Shown: positions 27,830-35,700 of the stretch, piece by piece
How positions within the stretch are numbered: the first letter of the stretch is position 1
Layout: every line of letters begins with the position of its first letter
From: Curtobacterium sp. UCD-KPL2560
Lineage (GTDB): Bacteria; Actinomycetota; Actinomycetes; Actinomycetales; Microbacteriaceae
Direction: 5' to 3'
Length of the DNA stretch: 42,112 bases
NCBI RefSeq assembly: GCF_001705035.1
Contig: NZ_MCIG01000021.1
Span: 1-42,112, forward strand
The notes under the pieces: generated by a model
Seen by the model: only the letters and a program-made list of their open reading frames with translations
The model's database searches: none
Told to the model about the DNA's origin: nothing
Program-made: the position numbers and the translations under genes

Positions 27830-28720
27830 TTATTCGCCCGCGTTGAACTCCTTGAGCCACGCCTTGAGGTCGGGGCCGAGGTCATCGCGGTCCGAGGCGA
27901 GCTGCACGATCGCCTTGATGTAGTCGAGTTTGTCACCGGTGTCGTACCGACGTCCACGGAAGACGACGCCGTACACGCCACCCGTCCATTCCTCGGCGCC
28001 CGCCATCTTCATGAGCGCGTCGGTGAGCTGGATCTCGCCGCCCTTGCCCGGCTCCTGCTTCTCGAGGACGTCGAAGACCTCGGGGCGGATGACGTAGCGG
28101 CCGATGATGGCCAGGTTCGAGGGCGCCTCGCCCTGCGGCGGCTTCTCGACGAGGCCGGTGATCTTCACGACGTCGTCGGTGTCGGTCTCCTCGACCGTGG
28201 CGATGCCGTACATGTGGGTCTGTGCCGCGGGGACCTCGAGGAGCGCGACGACCGTGGCGTTCTTCTGGCCCTGGACCTCGATCATGCGCTGGAGCAGCGG
28301 GTCACGCGCGTCGATGATGTCGTCACCGAGGAGCACGGCGAACGGCTCGCGGCCGACGTGCATCTTCGCGCGGAGCACCGCGTGGCCGAGGCCCAGCGGG
28401 TCTCCCTGGCGGACGTAGTGCATGTCGGCGAGGTCGGTCGACTGGTTGACCTTCTGGAGCTTCTCGTGGTCGCCCTTCTTCTTGAGGGTCTCCTCGAGCT
28501 CGGCGACGTGGTCGAAGTGGTTCTCGAGCGCGTTCTTGTTGCGGCCGGTGATCATGAGGACGTCGGTGAGACCGGCACCGACGGCCTCCTCGACCACGTA
28601 CTGGATCGCCGGCTTGTCGACGACCGGCAGCATCTCCTTCGGCATCGCCTTGGTGGCGGGGAGGAAGCGCGTGCCCAGCCCAGCGGCCGGGATCACCGCC
28701 TTGGAAATCTGGAAGCCCAT
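27830..28720 (-). CDS. galU: UTP--glucose-1-phosphate uridylyltransferase
   Basis: Makes UDP-glucose from UTP and glucose 1-phosphate, for cell-envelope sugars. The 296 residues start ISKAVIPAAGLGTRFLPATK, the nucleotide-binding signature, with KAMPKEMLPVVDKP next, then VVEEAVGAG, ITGRNK and the VLLGDDII metal site. The ATG at 28720 is preferred to the one 36 bases upstream, because a TAGGTT box lies seven bases before it and the family N-terminus fits. It is divergent from the cyclo-ligase gene. Confidence 0.95.
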   Translation of the reverse strand: MGFQISKAVIPAAGLGTRFLPATKAMPKEMLPVVDKPAIQYVVEEAVGAGLTDVLMITGRNKNALENHFDHVAELEETLKKKGDHEKLQKVNQSTDLADMHYVRQGDPLGLGHAVLRAKMHVGREPFAVLLGDDIIDARDPLLQRMIEVQGQKNATVVALLEVPAAQTHMYGIATVEETDTDDVVKITGLVEKPPQGEAPSNLAIIGRYVIRPEVFDVLEKQEPGKGGEIQLTDALMKMAGAEEWTGGVYGVVFRGRRYDTGDKLDYIKAIVQLASDRDDLGPDLKAWLKEFNAGE

Positions 28721-28727
28721 GTCCAGG

Positions 28728-28733
28728 AACCTA
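28728..28733 (-). promoter_or_regulatory. -10 box of a leaderless galU promoter
   Basis: TAGGTT on the minus strand, seven bases before the galU ATG. Same hexamer and spacing as maltokinase. Confidence 0.55.
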
Positions 28734-28821
28734 TCGGACCGGCCCTGATCAGGCATGTCGTCTCATCGGAGGACACGGGATCCCCCGGAGCACGGCGGGA
28801 AGCCGCAACCGGAGCGCTCGC

Positions 28822-28827
28822 TAGACT
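28822..28827 (+). promoter_or_regulatory. -10 box of a leaderless cyclo-ligase promoter
   Basis: TAGACT on the plus strand, seven bases before the ATG at 28835. No -35 match at 16-18 bases upstream. It faces away from the galU promoter within a 114-bp gap. Confidence 0.55.
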
Positions 28828-28834
28828 CACCGCC

Positions 28835-29419
28835 ATGACCGCCGACCTCGGGAACGAGAAGCGTGCCCTGCGAGCCGAGCTCCGGCAGCGCCGGCGCACC
28901 CGGACCACGACGGAGCGCGACGCGGAGCGCGCGGCCCTGACGACGACGCTGCAGCGCTTCGTCGAGGAACGCCAGGTCCGTTCGATCGCCCTCTACCTGT
29001 CGGCGCCCGACGAGCCCGACGTCCGGCCCTTCCTGACCTGGGCGCACGAGCAGGGCGTCCGGGTCCTGCTGCCGGTCACCCGCGAGGACGGCCTGCTCGA
29101 CTGGGCGGTCGGCGACGGCGTGACCGAACGCGAGGGCCTGCACGGTATGCCCGAGGTGGTCGGCGAGGTGCTGTCCCCGCTCGCGCTCGGCGACGTGGAC
29201 GCGATCCTCGCACCGGCCGCGGCGGTCGGCCACGACGGCTGCCGGATGGGCTGGGGCCGGGGCTACTACGACAAGACGCTCGGGTCCATGGCGAACCGGC
29301 CGCCCGTCTATGCTGTGATCTTCGACGCGGAGTACCTCGACGAGGTCCCGCGCGAGGCCCACGACGAACCCGTCGACGGCATCATCACGCCGTCGCGCAT
29401 CATCACCTTCCGGAGCTAG
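28835..29419 (+). CDS. 5-formyltetrahydrofolate cyclo-ligase
   Basis: ATP-dependent conversion of 5-formyltetrahydrofolate to 5,10-methenyltetrahydrofolate. The 194 residues carry KRALRAELRQRRR at the start, the substrate site YLSAPDEPDVRPFL and the family signature RMGWGRGYYDKTL with the Gly-rich loop. The ATG at 28835 gives the family N-terminus; the upstream frame overlaps galU. The TAG stop is one base from the next GTG, so it is co-transcribed with the FmdB gene. Confidence 0.94.
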   Translation: MTADLGNEKRALRAELRQRRRTRTTTERDAERAALTTTLQRFVEERQVRSIALYLSAPDEPDVRPFLTWAHEQGVRVLLPVTREDGLLDWAVGDGVTEREGLHGMPEVVGEVLSPLALGDVDAILAPAAAVGHDGCRMGWGRGYYDKTLGSMANRPPVYAVIFDAEYLDEVPREAHDEPVDGIITPSRIITFRS

Positions 29420-29420
29420 G

Positions 29421-29789
29421 GTGCCCACCTACTCGTACCGCTGCACCGCCTGCGACAACGCCTTCGACATCAAGCAGTCGTTCTCCGACGCCACCCTCAC
29501 CGAGTGCCCGGTGTGCGGCGGGCAGCTGCGCAAGGTCTTCTCGCCGGTGGGCGTGACCTTCAACGGCGGTGGCTTCTACCGCACCGACTCGCGCACGACG
29601 CCGAAGGAGTCCGGTTCGGCCGGCGGTTCGTCGTCCGGTTCGTCGTCGGAGGCGGGCTCGTCATCGGGTGGCTCGTCGTCCGGCGGCTCGTCGTCCGGCG
29701 GCTCGTCGTCGGCCGGCGGCTCGTCGTCGGGCGCGTCGAAGCCGGCGGCGTCCACGTCGTCGAAGCCCGCCGCTCCCGCGGGCTCCTGA
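29421..29789 (+). CDS. FmdB-family zinc ribbon protein with Ser/Gly-rich tail
   Basis: The first 45 residues are an FmdB zinc ribbon: MPTYSYRCTACDNAF and ECPVCGGQLRKVF supply two CxxC pairs (Cys8/11 and 29/32). GVTFNGGGFYRTDS follows, as usual for actinobacterial members. From about residue 66 to 105 the protein is Ser/Gly only, coded by a 15-bp tandem repeat (GGCTCGTCGTCCGGC and variants). Function is not established; the ribbon probably binds nucleic acid or protein. The GTG at 29421 has GGAG six bases upstream, inside the previous gene. Confidence 0.9.
   Translation: MPTYSYRCTACDNAFDIKQSFSDATLTECPVCGGQLRKVFSPVGVTFNGGGFYRTDSRTTPKESGSAGGSSSGSSSEAGSSSGGSSSGGSSSGGSSSAGGSSSGASKPAASTSSKPAAPAGS
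29640..29735. repeat. 15-bp tandem repeats coding the Ser/Gly tail
   Basis: Consecutive GGCTCGTCGTCCGGC-type units within the FmdB gene encode Gly-Ser-Ser-Ser-Gly. The unit is a multiple of three, so changes in copy number would alter tail length without breaking the frame. Ends are approximate. Confidence 0.75.
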
Positions 29790-29864
29790 CCTCGCGGTCT
29801 GCTCCTCGGTAGGGTCGCAGGCGTCGCCGACCGGCGGCGGTCCGACCTTCGGAAGGAGAGTCCC

Positions 29865-30365
29865 GTGAAGGGGTTCAAGGAGTTCCTGCTCCGCGGCAAC
29901 GTGATCGACCTCGCAGTCGCGGTCGTCATCGGTGCTGCGTTCACCGCCATCGTCACGGCGATCGTCACGAGCCTGATCAACCCGCTCATCGGTGCGGTGT
30001 TCAACGCGTCGAGCCTCGACAAGGCGCTCATCGTCGCGATCCCGACGACCTCGGGCGGCAGCGCGAAGCTGCTCTTCGGCGCGATCATCGGCGCCGTGCT
30101 CAACTTCGTCATCGTCGCGGCGGTCGTGTACTTCGCGCTCGTCCTGCCGGTGAACCACCTCCGGAAGGCCGCGTTCGAGCGGGTCAAGAACGACCAGGAG
30201 CAGACGCCGCAGGACGTCCCGCCGACCGACGTCGAGGTCCTGCTCGAGATCCGCGACCTGCTCCGGTCGCAGAACGGCGGCGCGGTCGGGACGGGTGGCG
30301 GTGCGCACATCGCGCCGTCGACCGCTCCCGAGGGCCCGGGGATCAGCGGCACGACGAAGCTGTAG
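29865..30365 (+). CDS. mscL: large-conductance mechanosensitive channel
   Basis: Pressure-release channel of the cytoplasmic membrane. The 166 residues start MKGFKEFLLRGNVIDLAVAV (amphipathic N-helix and TM1), continue with FTAIVTAIVTSLINPLIGAV and end with TM2 (IIGAVLNFVIVAAVVYFALV). The periplasmic loop is short, as in other actinobacterial MscL. The tail after 120 is longer and less conserved than usual. The GTG at 29865 has GGAAGGAG at ideal spacing. A TAGGGT box at 29810-29815 could be its own promoter. Confidence 0.96.
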   Translation: MKGFKEFLLRGNVIDLAVAVVIGAAFTAIVTAIVTSLINPLIGAVFNASSLDKALIVAIPTTSGGSAKLLFGAIIGAVLNFVIVAAVVYFALVLPVNHLRKAAFERVKNDQEQTPQDVPPTDVEVLLEIRDLLRSQNGGAVGTGGGAHIAPSTAPEGPGISGTTKL

Positions 30366-30373
30366 CGCGCGGC

Positions 30374-30425
30374 GCGGTCGCGGTCGCGGTCGCGGTCGCG
30401 CGCGCTCGCGGCCGCGCGCGACCGC
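30374..30425 (+). repeat. GCGGTC hexamer repeats and 13-bp hairpin after mscL
   Basis: Four GCGGTC units (30374-30397) run into a perfect 13-bp hairpin (GCGGTCGCGCGCG at 30392-30404 with 30413-30425, loop of eight). The hairpin lies 26 bases after the mscL stop and can act as its terminator. The next 15 bases continue with GACCGCTCGC words, complementary to the hexamers. Confidence 0.7.
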
Positions 30426-30450
30426 TCGCGACCGCTCGCGCTCGCACTTC

Positions 30451-30510
30451 GCACAACCAGAAGCCGTTCGCACCACGGGAATCCGTGGTGCGAACGGCTT
30501 TCCGTTGTGC
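30451..30510. repeat. 60-bp palindromic element B (convergent-gene hairpin)
   Basis: Outer arms GCACAAC (30451-30457) and GTTGTGC (30504-30510) enclose a 3x3 internal loop and a perfect 18-bp inner stem (30461-30478 with 30483-30500) with a GAAT loop. Length, arms and layout match element A at 23910-23969. Within the shared TCGCRCCACG core of the stem, G in A and A in B are matched by C and T on the other arm. It lies between mscL and the convergent phosphatidyltransferase gene. Positions 30511-30642 hold only GC-rich repeats with no gene. Confidence 0.85.
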
Positions 30511-30642
30511 GCGAGCACGTCGCGCCGGGTCGCGACCCGCGTCGGCAGCGGCGGGACGGTGACGGCGACGGCGACGGGCAGCAGCGGCCCGCGGGCCGTC
30601 CCCAGCGGCGCGCACGTCGCGAGCGGCCGGACCGCCGGGCCC

Positions 30643-31227
30643 TCAGGCCGTGCGGGTCGCCAGGCGGTGCTTCGCGGACAGCGCCCGGACGTACTGCACG
30701 CCCGCGACCACGTGCCCGACGGTCCCGGCCCACACGAACACGAGGGCGAGGATCCGCACCCAGTCGTGGTCGGCCGCGAACGACGTCGACGAGAACAGCA
30801 GCAGCGGCAGGCCGACGAACAGCAGCGCGGACCGGATCTTGCCCGTCCAGGTCACGTCGAGGTCGGGGTCGCCGCGGAACCACAGCCCGGACAGCAGCGC
30901 CAGCACCGCGTCGACGAGGACGATGATCGCGACGCTCGGCCACGGCAGCAGCCCGACGAGCACGAGCGACAGCACGATCGCGATGATCGCCAGCCGGTCG
31001 GCGATGGGGTCGAGGGCCTTGCCGAGCTTGGACCCCTGGTCGAACTTGCGGGCGATGAACCCGTCCGCCCAGTCGCTCACCCCGAGGACGACGAGCGTCA
31101 CGAGCGCCCACCCCGAGTGGTGGGCGACCACGAGCCCGATGAACACGGGGATCAGCAGGAAGCGGACCACCGTGATCAGGTTGGGCCACGTCTGCCAGTC
31201 GGGGCGCTCCCGCACGGTGTTCGTCAT
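30643..31227 (-). CDS. CDP-alcohol phosphatidyltransferase family protein
   Basis: Integral membrane enzyme that transfers a phosphatidyl group from CDP-diacylglycerol to an alcohol, as in phosphatidylglycerol phosphate or cardiolipin synthesis. The 194 residues have about five membrane segments and the signature SDWADGFIARKFDQGSKLGK followed by ALDPIADRL, i.e. DGxxAR-8-GxxLDxxAD. PgsA or a related synthase is likely; the alcohol cannot be told. I use the ATG at 31227, with TAGCCT eight bases upstream. A GTG at 31251 is an alternative, since it overlaps the stop of the previous gene (GTGA) and adds eight residues. Confidence 0.88.
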   Translation of the reverse strand: MTNTVRERPDWQTWPNLITVVRFLLIPVFIGLVVAHHSGWALVTLVVLGVSDWADGFIARKFDQGSKLGKALDPIADRLAIIAIVLSLVLVGLLPWPSVAIIVLVDAVLALLSGLWFRGDPDLDVTWTGKIRSALLFVGLPLLLFSSTSFAADHDWVRILALVFVWAGTVGHVVAGVQYVRALSAKHRLATRTA

Positions 31228-31247
31228 CGCGTGCCAGGCTACCCGGC

Positions 31248-31688
31248 TCACCAGTGCGGCGGGACGTCGCGGAGGAGCTGGTCGTCGTTCTCCCCCGCGC
31301 GGTGCCGCGGCGGCTCCGGTGCGGGAGCCGGGTCGCTGCCCGGCACCGGCTGGGTGGTGACCCGCCTGCGGGGCCGGGTCGCGCCTCCCGGCCGGCCGTC
31401 GACCTGCGGTCCGTCAGCCGCATCCGGGACGGGAGGCGCTGCCTCCGTCGCGTCGTCGGCCTGCGGTCCGCCAGCCGCACCCGGGACGGGAGGCGCGGCT
31501 GCGGTCGCGTCGTCGGCTCGCGTCCACGTGCCCACCAGCTGGTCCGTGCCCGGCGTCACCGGGCCCGCGACCCGCGCCGCGCGACGCGACCCGCGCCGCC
31601 GCTGCGCGCTGCGCTGCTGCCCGTCGCCGAGCTGCCCGTCGTCGAGCTGCCCGTCGCCGGGTGCTCCGTCGCCGTGCGTCCCGGTCAC
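31248..31688 (-). CDS. hypothetical protein coupled to the helicase-like gene
   Basis: A 146-residue protein, mostly low complexity and probably disordered. The N-terminus has repeats of GDGQ/DDGQ; the middle has two copies of a 19-residue unit with the pattern DDAT-x-AAPPVP-x-AA-x-GPQ. The short ordered end reads ENDDQLLRDVPPHW, a motif I recall from small Microbacteriaceae proteins. The GTG at 31688 overlaps the stop of the helicase-like gene (GTGA), and it lies in one transcription unit with the phosphatidyltransferase. Coding support is the overlap plus the conserved-looking tail. Function unknown. It contains three copies of the dispersed GCGCCTCCCG word. Confidence 0.65.
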   Translation of the reverse strand: MTGTHGDGAPGDGQLDDGQLGDGQQRSAQRRRGSRRAARVAGPVTPGTDQLVGTWTRADDATAAAPPVPGAAGGPQADDATEAAPPVPDAADGPQVDGRPGGATRPRRRVTTQPVPGSDPAPAPEPPRHRAGENDDQLLRDVPPHW

Positions 31689-34600
31689 CGGCGAGCGGGG
31701 ACCGGCGGGATCGAGATCTCCTGCGTGGCGCCACGGTCGACGCCGAGCACCGACGCCACGGTGTCCGCGACGCGGTCCGGGTCGGAGAACAGCTGGAACG
31801 CGTGCACGCGCACGTAGTGCCAGCCGAGACGCCGGAGCACCTCGGGCCGCAGGCGCAGCGTCTCGCGCAGCGAACCGCGGACGAGCGACGCGTCGGTCTC
31901 GATCGTGACGCAGACGCCGCCGTGCGCCGCGACGAGCCCGAGCTTGCCGCGGTGCCCGAGCGCGACCGGGATGCCGCGCATCTCGAGGCGTCGGGCCAGG
32001 TCGACGAGCAGCGGGTCGGAGTCGTCCGGCACGTACTCGGCGGTGGTGCGTGCCCGGACCTCGGCGAGGATCTCCGCGAGCGCGACGGTGCCGTGGCCCA
32101 TCCGCTCGGCCTCGATGTCGGACGGCTGGAAGCACGTGACGATCACCATCGAGCGGCGGGCCCGGGTCATCGCGACCGCGAGCAGCCGCTCCCCGCCCGG
32201 CTTGCCGAGGGCACCGAAGTCGCGCAGGACCCGCCCGTGCGGGGTGCGGCCGTAGCCGATCGAGAACACGACGCGGTCGCGGCTCTGGGCGACCGACTGC
32301 TCGAGCGTCGCGACGATGAACGGTTCGGCGCGGTCGCCGATGACGAACTCGGTGAGGTCCTTGTGCCCCTGCGCCGCGGTCAGGACCGCCTGCTCGACGC
32401 GGACCGCGTGCTTCGCGGAGGCCGTGATGACCATGAGCGACTCGGTCGGCCGGGTGCGGGCGTGCTCCATCACGAGCCGGACGACGCGGTCCACCTCGGC
32501 GTCGACGCTCTCGACCGCTCCGGACTCGGGGTCCGGCACGGCCTTGCCGTCGCTGACGTAGTCGATCGCGATCGAGCCGTGGCCGAGGAACGACCCGGCC
32601 CACGGCAGCGACTCGATGCGACCGCCGTAGAAGCGGCGGTTCACGAGCTCGGCGAGGTCCTCGCCACCGGCACGGTACGACCGGGTCAGGGACAGCGTCG
32701 GGAGCAGCGTGGAGAGCTTCGCGAGCGCGGAGTCGGCGTGCAGCGCGTCGAGGGTGCCCTCGTCGACCTGGAGCGCACGGTGGTCGGGGTCGACCGCGAT
32801 CCGGAACGGCGACGGCGTCTGCGTCACCGGGTCGCCGAACGCGACGGTCTGGCGGGCGCGGCGGACGGCTCCGACGGTCTCGGCGATCGTGACGGCCCCG
32901 GCGTCAACCAGGATCACGGTGTCGAACGGCATCGTGTCGGCGATCTCGGCGACCTCGTACGGCGAGGCGAGCCAGACCGGCGCGATCGACCGGGACAGGT
33001 GCGGCGCGGAGTCCTGCAGCAGGCGCGACGTGATCGCGCCCTCCTTGAGCTGCGTCTTCAGCGCGGCGGCCTCGTCCGGCCAGTCGACGAGCCCGACCTT
33101 CCAGTTCTCGGCGAGCTGCCACGCCAGGCCCTGGGAGACCCCGGCCGCGTGCGCGTCGTCGACGAGCCGGAAGTCGGCCTCGACCCGGTCGAGCATGTCG
33201 GTGTTGCCGCCGAGCAGCGCCCGGTCGGACTCGAGCATCGTCTCGAGGGCGGACTGCCACCACGCGAGCTCGAGCTCGGCGGGCACCTGGGTGTCCGGCA
33301 CGTGGCGGTTGGCGAGGTCGGTGAACAGCGGCTCGAGCTGCAGGTCGCGCAGGGTCTGCATGAGCTCGGTGCGCTCCTGCAGGTTGTGCAGGACGTCGGA
33401 GTCCTCGGCCAGGCGCGCGACGGTCGGGACGAGCTCGTCGATCGGCAGGTTGGCCAGCTGGGACTCGCGGGAGGTGCGGCCGAGCGGCTCGTCCAGGCGC
33501 GCGAGGTCCTGCACGACGTTCGAGAACAGCACCTGCACGTCGCCGATGCCGGTGGGCACCTCGGGGTTCACGCCGGCGGCGACGTAGCGCTGCCAGAGGA
33601 CGCGCTGCTGCTGCACACGGGTGAGCGCCTCGTGCAGGTCGGACACGTGCACGCCCGGGCGGACGTACTCGCGGGCGAGCTTCTTGAGCCGGCGGCGGTT
33701 CGTCGAGGACATCGGGGCGCCCTCGCCGCGCGGGGCGGTGGCGGCGACGAGCTCGGAGACGGACCGGTCGAACACGACCGGCAGGAAGCGGTCGAGGGTG
33801 TCGCGGATCTCGGTGAGCAGGCGGAGGTAGATGCCGAGCTCGTTGATCGTCGTGAACTGCCGCATGTGCGTCGAGGCGACGAGGTCCTGGGCGCGACGGA
33901 GCAGCGTCGGCAGTCCCTCGGCGTCGAGGTCCTGCGCGGTGCGGTGCGCACGCTGCGCCCCGTCGCTCGAGCCGAACTTCGCGCCGTACCAGGGCGAGTC
34001 GTCGGGGCCGTAGCGGAACTCGCCGAGGTTCGCGGCGCTGACCATCGTCTCGGCGACGCGCGAGCGCCCCTCGACCATGCTCGTCACCGAGGTCGCGGAC
34101 AACCGGGCGGTCGTCGACGGCGGCACTGGCAGCAGCGACAGTCGGGACAGCTCGACCAGGCAGTCGAGCACCGACACCCGGAACTCCGGGTGCACGCGGG
34201 TCAGCGAGCCGCGGTAGTCCTTGAGCACCTTGCGGAGCCGGACCAGGGCGTCGTCGACCTCGCGGAGGTTCGGGCGCGACGCCTTCTCGTTGCGGGCGAT
34301 CGCGCGGACGACGTCACGGCGGAGCGTCGAGGGCGTGACGGCGACGCCGGGCAGCTGCACCTCGGCGAAGCGTGCGGCGATCCCGCGCAGGGTCGCGCGG
34401 CGGGGGCTGACGACGAGGACGCGCTTGTTCGCGGCGACGAGGCCGCCGAGCGCGTTGACGATCGTCTGGGTGCCGCCGGTGCCCGGGAGGGTCTTCACGA
34501 CGATCGAGTTGCCGGCCGTGATCTGCGCGATCACGTTCTCCTGCTCGTCGTCGGCGTCGAGCAGGAGCGTGTCGGTCTCGGGGCTGCGCTCGTCGGACGG

Positions 34601-35407
34601 GGTCTGCTCGACCGGGTGGTACGACTGCTCGACCTGCCACTTCGCGCTCGGGTTGCCGGCGAGGGCGTCGAGCACCGGGTGGGACAGGTCGCCCGTGTCC
34701 TCGACGAGGCCGTCGGCGACCTGGGCGAACGTCGAGACGACCAGGCGTGCGTGCACCGAGAAGCCCGGGATGTGCGCCGTGAGGCCACGGAGCCGGTCGA
34801 TCACCGGGTTCGGTGTGAACGAGCCGTCCTGCTGGGCGAGCGCGACGAAGGACTGCGCGTCGAGGATGACGCCGTACTGCTCGTGCAGGGCGTCGGCGAG
34901 GCCGGGGTTGAGCACGGGCTCGCCGAGCAGCCGGACCTCGAAGTCACGGCCGTGGCGCCGGATCGCGAGCGGGCGGAGCAGCACCGGGCCGCGGAAGTGC
35001 TCGTCGCCGTGCTGCCAGTCGGCCATGCCGATGCCGAGCTTCACGGCGTCGATGCCGCGCACGGTGGCGAGCTCGGTGCCCTTCTCCTCGACGCGGGCCG
35101 CCGCGACGCGGGCGGCGCGGAGCGCCACCTCGTCGCGGATGAGGCTCGACAGCAGGGTGGTCTTGCCGGTGATGAACTGCGCGAGACCACCGGGGTGCGT
35201 GGTCGACAGCTCGATGCGTGCGCGCGGGTGGTCGCTGAAGTGGATCAGCGGGCTGGTGCCGCCGACCCCGGTCAGCTGCTTCCGCCAGGCGTCCCACGCG
35301 GGTTCGGCGGCGTTGCCGGCCTGGAGGCGCGGGTCGCCGAGGCTGATGGCCTGCGGACTCGTGAGCTGCAGCTCCGGTCGCAGGGTGCGGTCCGGTTCGT
35401 CCGTCAC
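31685..35407 (-). CDS. helicase-like protein with degenerate ATPase motifs and C-terminal REase-like domain
   Basis: A 1240-residue protein with a DUF4011-like N-terminal region (about 30-240), a superfamily 1 helicase core, and a Vsr/REase-like C-terminus (about 1125-1230; LGLVAA, VTIETD, SLRETLRLRPEVLRRLGWHY), which I liken from memory to the MTES_1575 endonuclease group. The helicase motifs are altered: the P-loop reads LPGTGGTQT (about 307-315) with Gln in place of the catalytic Lys, the Walker B DEA(S/G) reads VDAG (about 832), motif III reads GDPVTQTP, and motif V lacks the GE pair. Motif VI keeps AMTRARRS. So DNA binding is likely but ATP-driven unwinding is doubtful. The GTG at 35407 is used; the frame can extend to a GTG at 35581, seven bases after a TACAGT box. 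Confidence 0.85.
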   Translation of the reverse strand: MTDEPDRTLRPELQLTSPQAISLGDPRLQAGNAAEPAWDAWRKQLTGVGGTSPLIHFSDHPRARIELSTTHPGGLAQFITGKTTLLSSLIRDEVALRAARVAAARVEEKGTELATVRGIDAVKLGIGMADWQHGDEHFRGPVLLRPLAIRRHGRDFEVRLLGEPVLNPGLADALHEQYGVILDAQSFVALAQQDGSFTPNPVIDRLRGLTAHIPGFSVHARLVVSTFAQVADGLVEDTGDLSHPVLDALAGNPSAKWQVEQSYHPVEQTPSDERSPETDTLLLDADDEQENVIAQITAGNSIVVKTLPGTGGTQTIVNALGGLVAANKRVLVVSPRRATLRGIAARFAEVQLPGVAVTPSTLRRDVVRAIARNEKASRPNLREVDDALVRLRKVLKDYRGSLTRVHPEFRVSVLDCLVELSRLSLLPVPPSTTARLSATSVTSMVEGRSRVAETMVSAANLGEFRYGPDDSPWYGAKFGSSDGAQRAHRTAQDLDAEGLPTLLRRAQDLVASTHMRQFTTINELGIYLRLLTEIRDTLDRFLPVVFDRSVSELVAATAPRGEGAPMSSTNRRRLKKLAREYVRPGVHVSDLHEALTRVQQQRVLWQRYVAAGVNPEVPTGIGDVQVLFSNVVQDLARLDEPLGRTSRESQLANLPIDELVPTVARLAEDSDVLHNLQERTELMQTLRDLQLEPLFTDLANRHVPDTQVPAELELAWWQSALETMLESDRALLGGNTDMLDRVEADFRLVDDAHAAGVSQGLAWQLAENWKVGLVDWPDEAAALKTQLKEGAITSRLLQDSAPHLSRSIAPVWLASPYEVAEIADTMPFDTVILVDAGAVTIAETVGAVRRARQTVAFGDPVTQTPSPFRIAVDPDHRALQVDEGTLDALHADSALAKLSTLLPTLSLTRSYRAGGEDLAELVNRRFYGGRIESLPWAGSFLGHGSIAIDYVSDGKAVPDPESGAVESVDAEVDRVVRLVMEHARTRPTESLMVITASAKHAVRVEQAVLTAAQGHKDLTEFVIGDRAEPFIVATLEQSVAQSRDRVVFSIGYGRTPHGRVLRDFGALGKPGGERLLAVAMTRARRSMVIVTCFQPSDIEAERMGHGTVALAEILAEVRARTTAEYVPDDSDPLLVDLARRLEMRGIPVALGHRGKLGLVAAHGGVCVTIETDASLVRGSLRETLRLRPEVLRRLGWHYVRVHAFQLFSDPDRVADTVASVLGVDRGATQEISIPPVPARR

Positions 35408-35588
35408 GGCGGTCTCTTCCTGCTGGTCCCGTCGGTCCCCTGCCGGTCCGCCGCTGCGCGGCTGTCCGCTCGTCGCGCGGTCGTCCCCCGACCGGTCGTC
35501 GGTGGCCGCGGCGCCGTCGCGGGCGGGGGCGTCGCCGTCCACGCCGCCCTCGTCGCCCCTCGTCCTGTCCGCTCGCCACACATCGGAC

Positions 35589-35594
35589 ACTGTA
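35589..35594 (-). promoter_or_regulatory. -10 box upstream of the helicase-like gene
   Basis: TACAGT on the minus strand. A GTG at 35581, seven bases downstream and in frame with the helicase-like gene, would be a leaderless start adding 58 acidic, Gly/Asp/Arg-rich residues with high GC at third positions. Positions 35408-35581 are therefore either coding extension or a long leader; nothing else is seen there. Confidence 0.45.
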
Positions 35595-35700
35595 GGCGGA
35601 AGCGACCGGCGCGTCGGCCAACGACCCGGGTTTCGGGGATTCCGGCGGGAGCGCCGGGGTGGTCCGGCGGCGGCATCGCGCGATGTGGTACCAACGGGGC

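Noticed and set aside
29421-29789. The Ser/Gly tail of the FmdB protein as a signal for surface export
   Set aside because: There is no signal peptide or membrane segment; the tail is a repeat expansion on a cytoplasmic zinc ribbon protein.
30643-31251. GTG at 31251 as the phosphatidyltransferase start
   Set aside because: Kept only as an alternative. The GTGA overlap is expected often by chance here, while the ATG at 31227 has a -10 box at leaderless distance and the more usual N-terminus.
35404-35583. A small minus-strand gene from the ATG at 35583, ending with a GTGA overlap of the helicase-like start
   Set aside because: The product is low-complexity Arg/Pro/Ala/Thr with many rare codons (AGG, CGA, AGA), and the helicase-like frame across the same bases has better composition.
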